This document shows positions 63,701-64,000 of a stretch of 64,000 nucleotides of DNA, piece by piece. Within the stretch, counting starts at the first letter, position 1. Every line of letters begins with the position of its first letter. Location: positions 1,674,001 to 1,738,000 of the forward strand of contig NC_008319.1 of assembly GCF_000014585.1 (NCBI RefSeq), written 5' to 3'. Position numbers and translations under genes: made by a program. Under the pieces are notes generated by a model. The model had not been told where the DNA came from and made no database searches. It saw nothing but the letters and a program-made list of their open reading frames with translations. This DNA comes from Synechococcus sp. CC9311. Lineage in GTDB: Bacteria > Cyanobacteriota > Cyanobacteriia > PCC-6307 > Cyanobiaceae.

Positions 63701-64000
63701 AATGAAATCTTTCTCGAGAGTGAAGAGTGAAATTGATTAGGGAAGGCAGGTGAAAATGAATCTGGAATCATCTCGAGAAAAGAATTAATCAATCTTCCAT
63801 AAAATTTGGGCTGCGAAAAATGAGAGAAATGATGACCTCCTGGTAAAGAATAGAATCGATCCCCATTCTTTAGATGAGGCTTCCAACGGAGGGCAGAGTT
63901 CTGATCAATAACAAAATCATGAGAGCCATTGATGATCGACAAGGGAATGTCAATCGAAGAAAGGTTGGGAAGAAGAGAATGAGAAGCGATGGAACCAGGA
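63697..64000 (-). CDS. Alpha/beta hydrolase (5' part beyond window)
   Basis: An open frame runs from the window end to its TGA at 63697-63699, about 100 codons. NGSHDFVIDQ (Asp-bearing) and GGHHFSHF (His-bearing) are the last two thirds of a catalytic triad, so this is the C-terminal part of an alpha/beta hydrolase whose nucleophile lies outside. The four-base overlap with the trxB-like gene points to one message. Substrate unknown. Confidence 0.75.
   Translation of the reverse strand, partial: PGSIASHSLLPNLSSIDIPLSIINGSHDFVIDQNSALRWKPHLKNGDRFYSLPGGHHFSHFSQPKFYGRLINSFLEMIPDSFSPAFPNQFHSSLSRKISL

Noticed and set aside
1-64000. CRISPR array, insertion sequence, prophage or rRNA
   Set aside because: No regularly spaced direct repeats, transposase or integrase motifs, or rRNA sequence were seen on reading the window.

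Overview
The window reads as chromosomal DNA of a marine picocyanobacterium of the Synechococcus type. Supporting this are plastocyanin and cytochrome c6, NdhL, a BicA-type bicarbonate transporter, a short-form HisG, Ycf51, several small proteins of the kind restricted to cyanobacteria, and a CbbX/acRAF-like Rubisco-maintenance pair typical of alpha-cyanobacteria. Coding density is very high, with many 1-4 bp stop/start overlaps. I saw no insertion sequence, prophage, CRISPR array or rRNA. One tRNA is present, tRNA-Leu(UAA).

Layout. 1-7.5 kb (minus): tamB, ROK sugar kinase, proA, folB and a lipase-like hydrolase cut by the window edge. 7.6-11.2 kb (plus): Ycf51, an HhH protein, a small secreted protein, a CocE-type hydrolase and an exported repeat protein. 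11.3-17.1 kb: glgB, hemE, a nucleoside-diphosphate-sugar-epimerase-like SDR, then petE and petJ in tandem with a strong terminator between them, a Nif11 protein and a TIGR03643 protein. 17.1-18.4 kb: small unknown genes and a structured leader before clpB. 21-28.9 kb: queD-like gene, hisIE, matrixin-like protease, DUF2214, a group 2 sigma factor, DUF1232, PsiE-like, Nif11-cupin, a second c-type cytochrome, YciI, trpA, DUF3007, ndhL.

29-38 kb is the most accessory-looking part: a GH63-like glucosidase, a GMC oxidoreductase, DoxX, a two-domain VOC protein, a glucose-1-dehydrogenase-like SDR, an SMP-30 lactonase and a cupin, followed by pyrC and bicA. 40-47.5 kb holds a Ca2+/cation antiporter, then two DUF2231 membrane proteins, a haem-copper oxidase (ctaC-ctaD-ctaE) whose subunit II lacks the CuA ligands and so should oxidise quinol (ARTO type), and a second GMC oxidoreductase. 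Read together, this 20 kb could release glucose, oxidise it to gluconate and pass electrons to an alternative oxidase. That link is inference; each single family assignment is firmer.

47.5-60 kb returns to housekeeping: gor, a ParB-like protein, dnaA, an HtrA-like lipoprotein protease, two arsenosugar-type glycosyltransferases, GNAT, an alpha/beta hydrolase, an MsbA-like exporter, hisG, gloB, an iron-type ABC ATPase, ridA and a DUF3136-type protein. 60-64 kb: cbbX with an acRAF-like gene, an AT-rich stretch with small unknown ORFs, flavodoxin, a thioredoxin-reductase-like protein with unusual nucleotide-binding motifs, and the end of an alpha/beta hydrolase that runs off the window.
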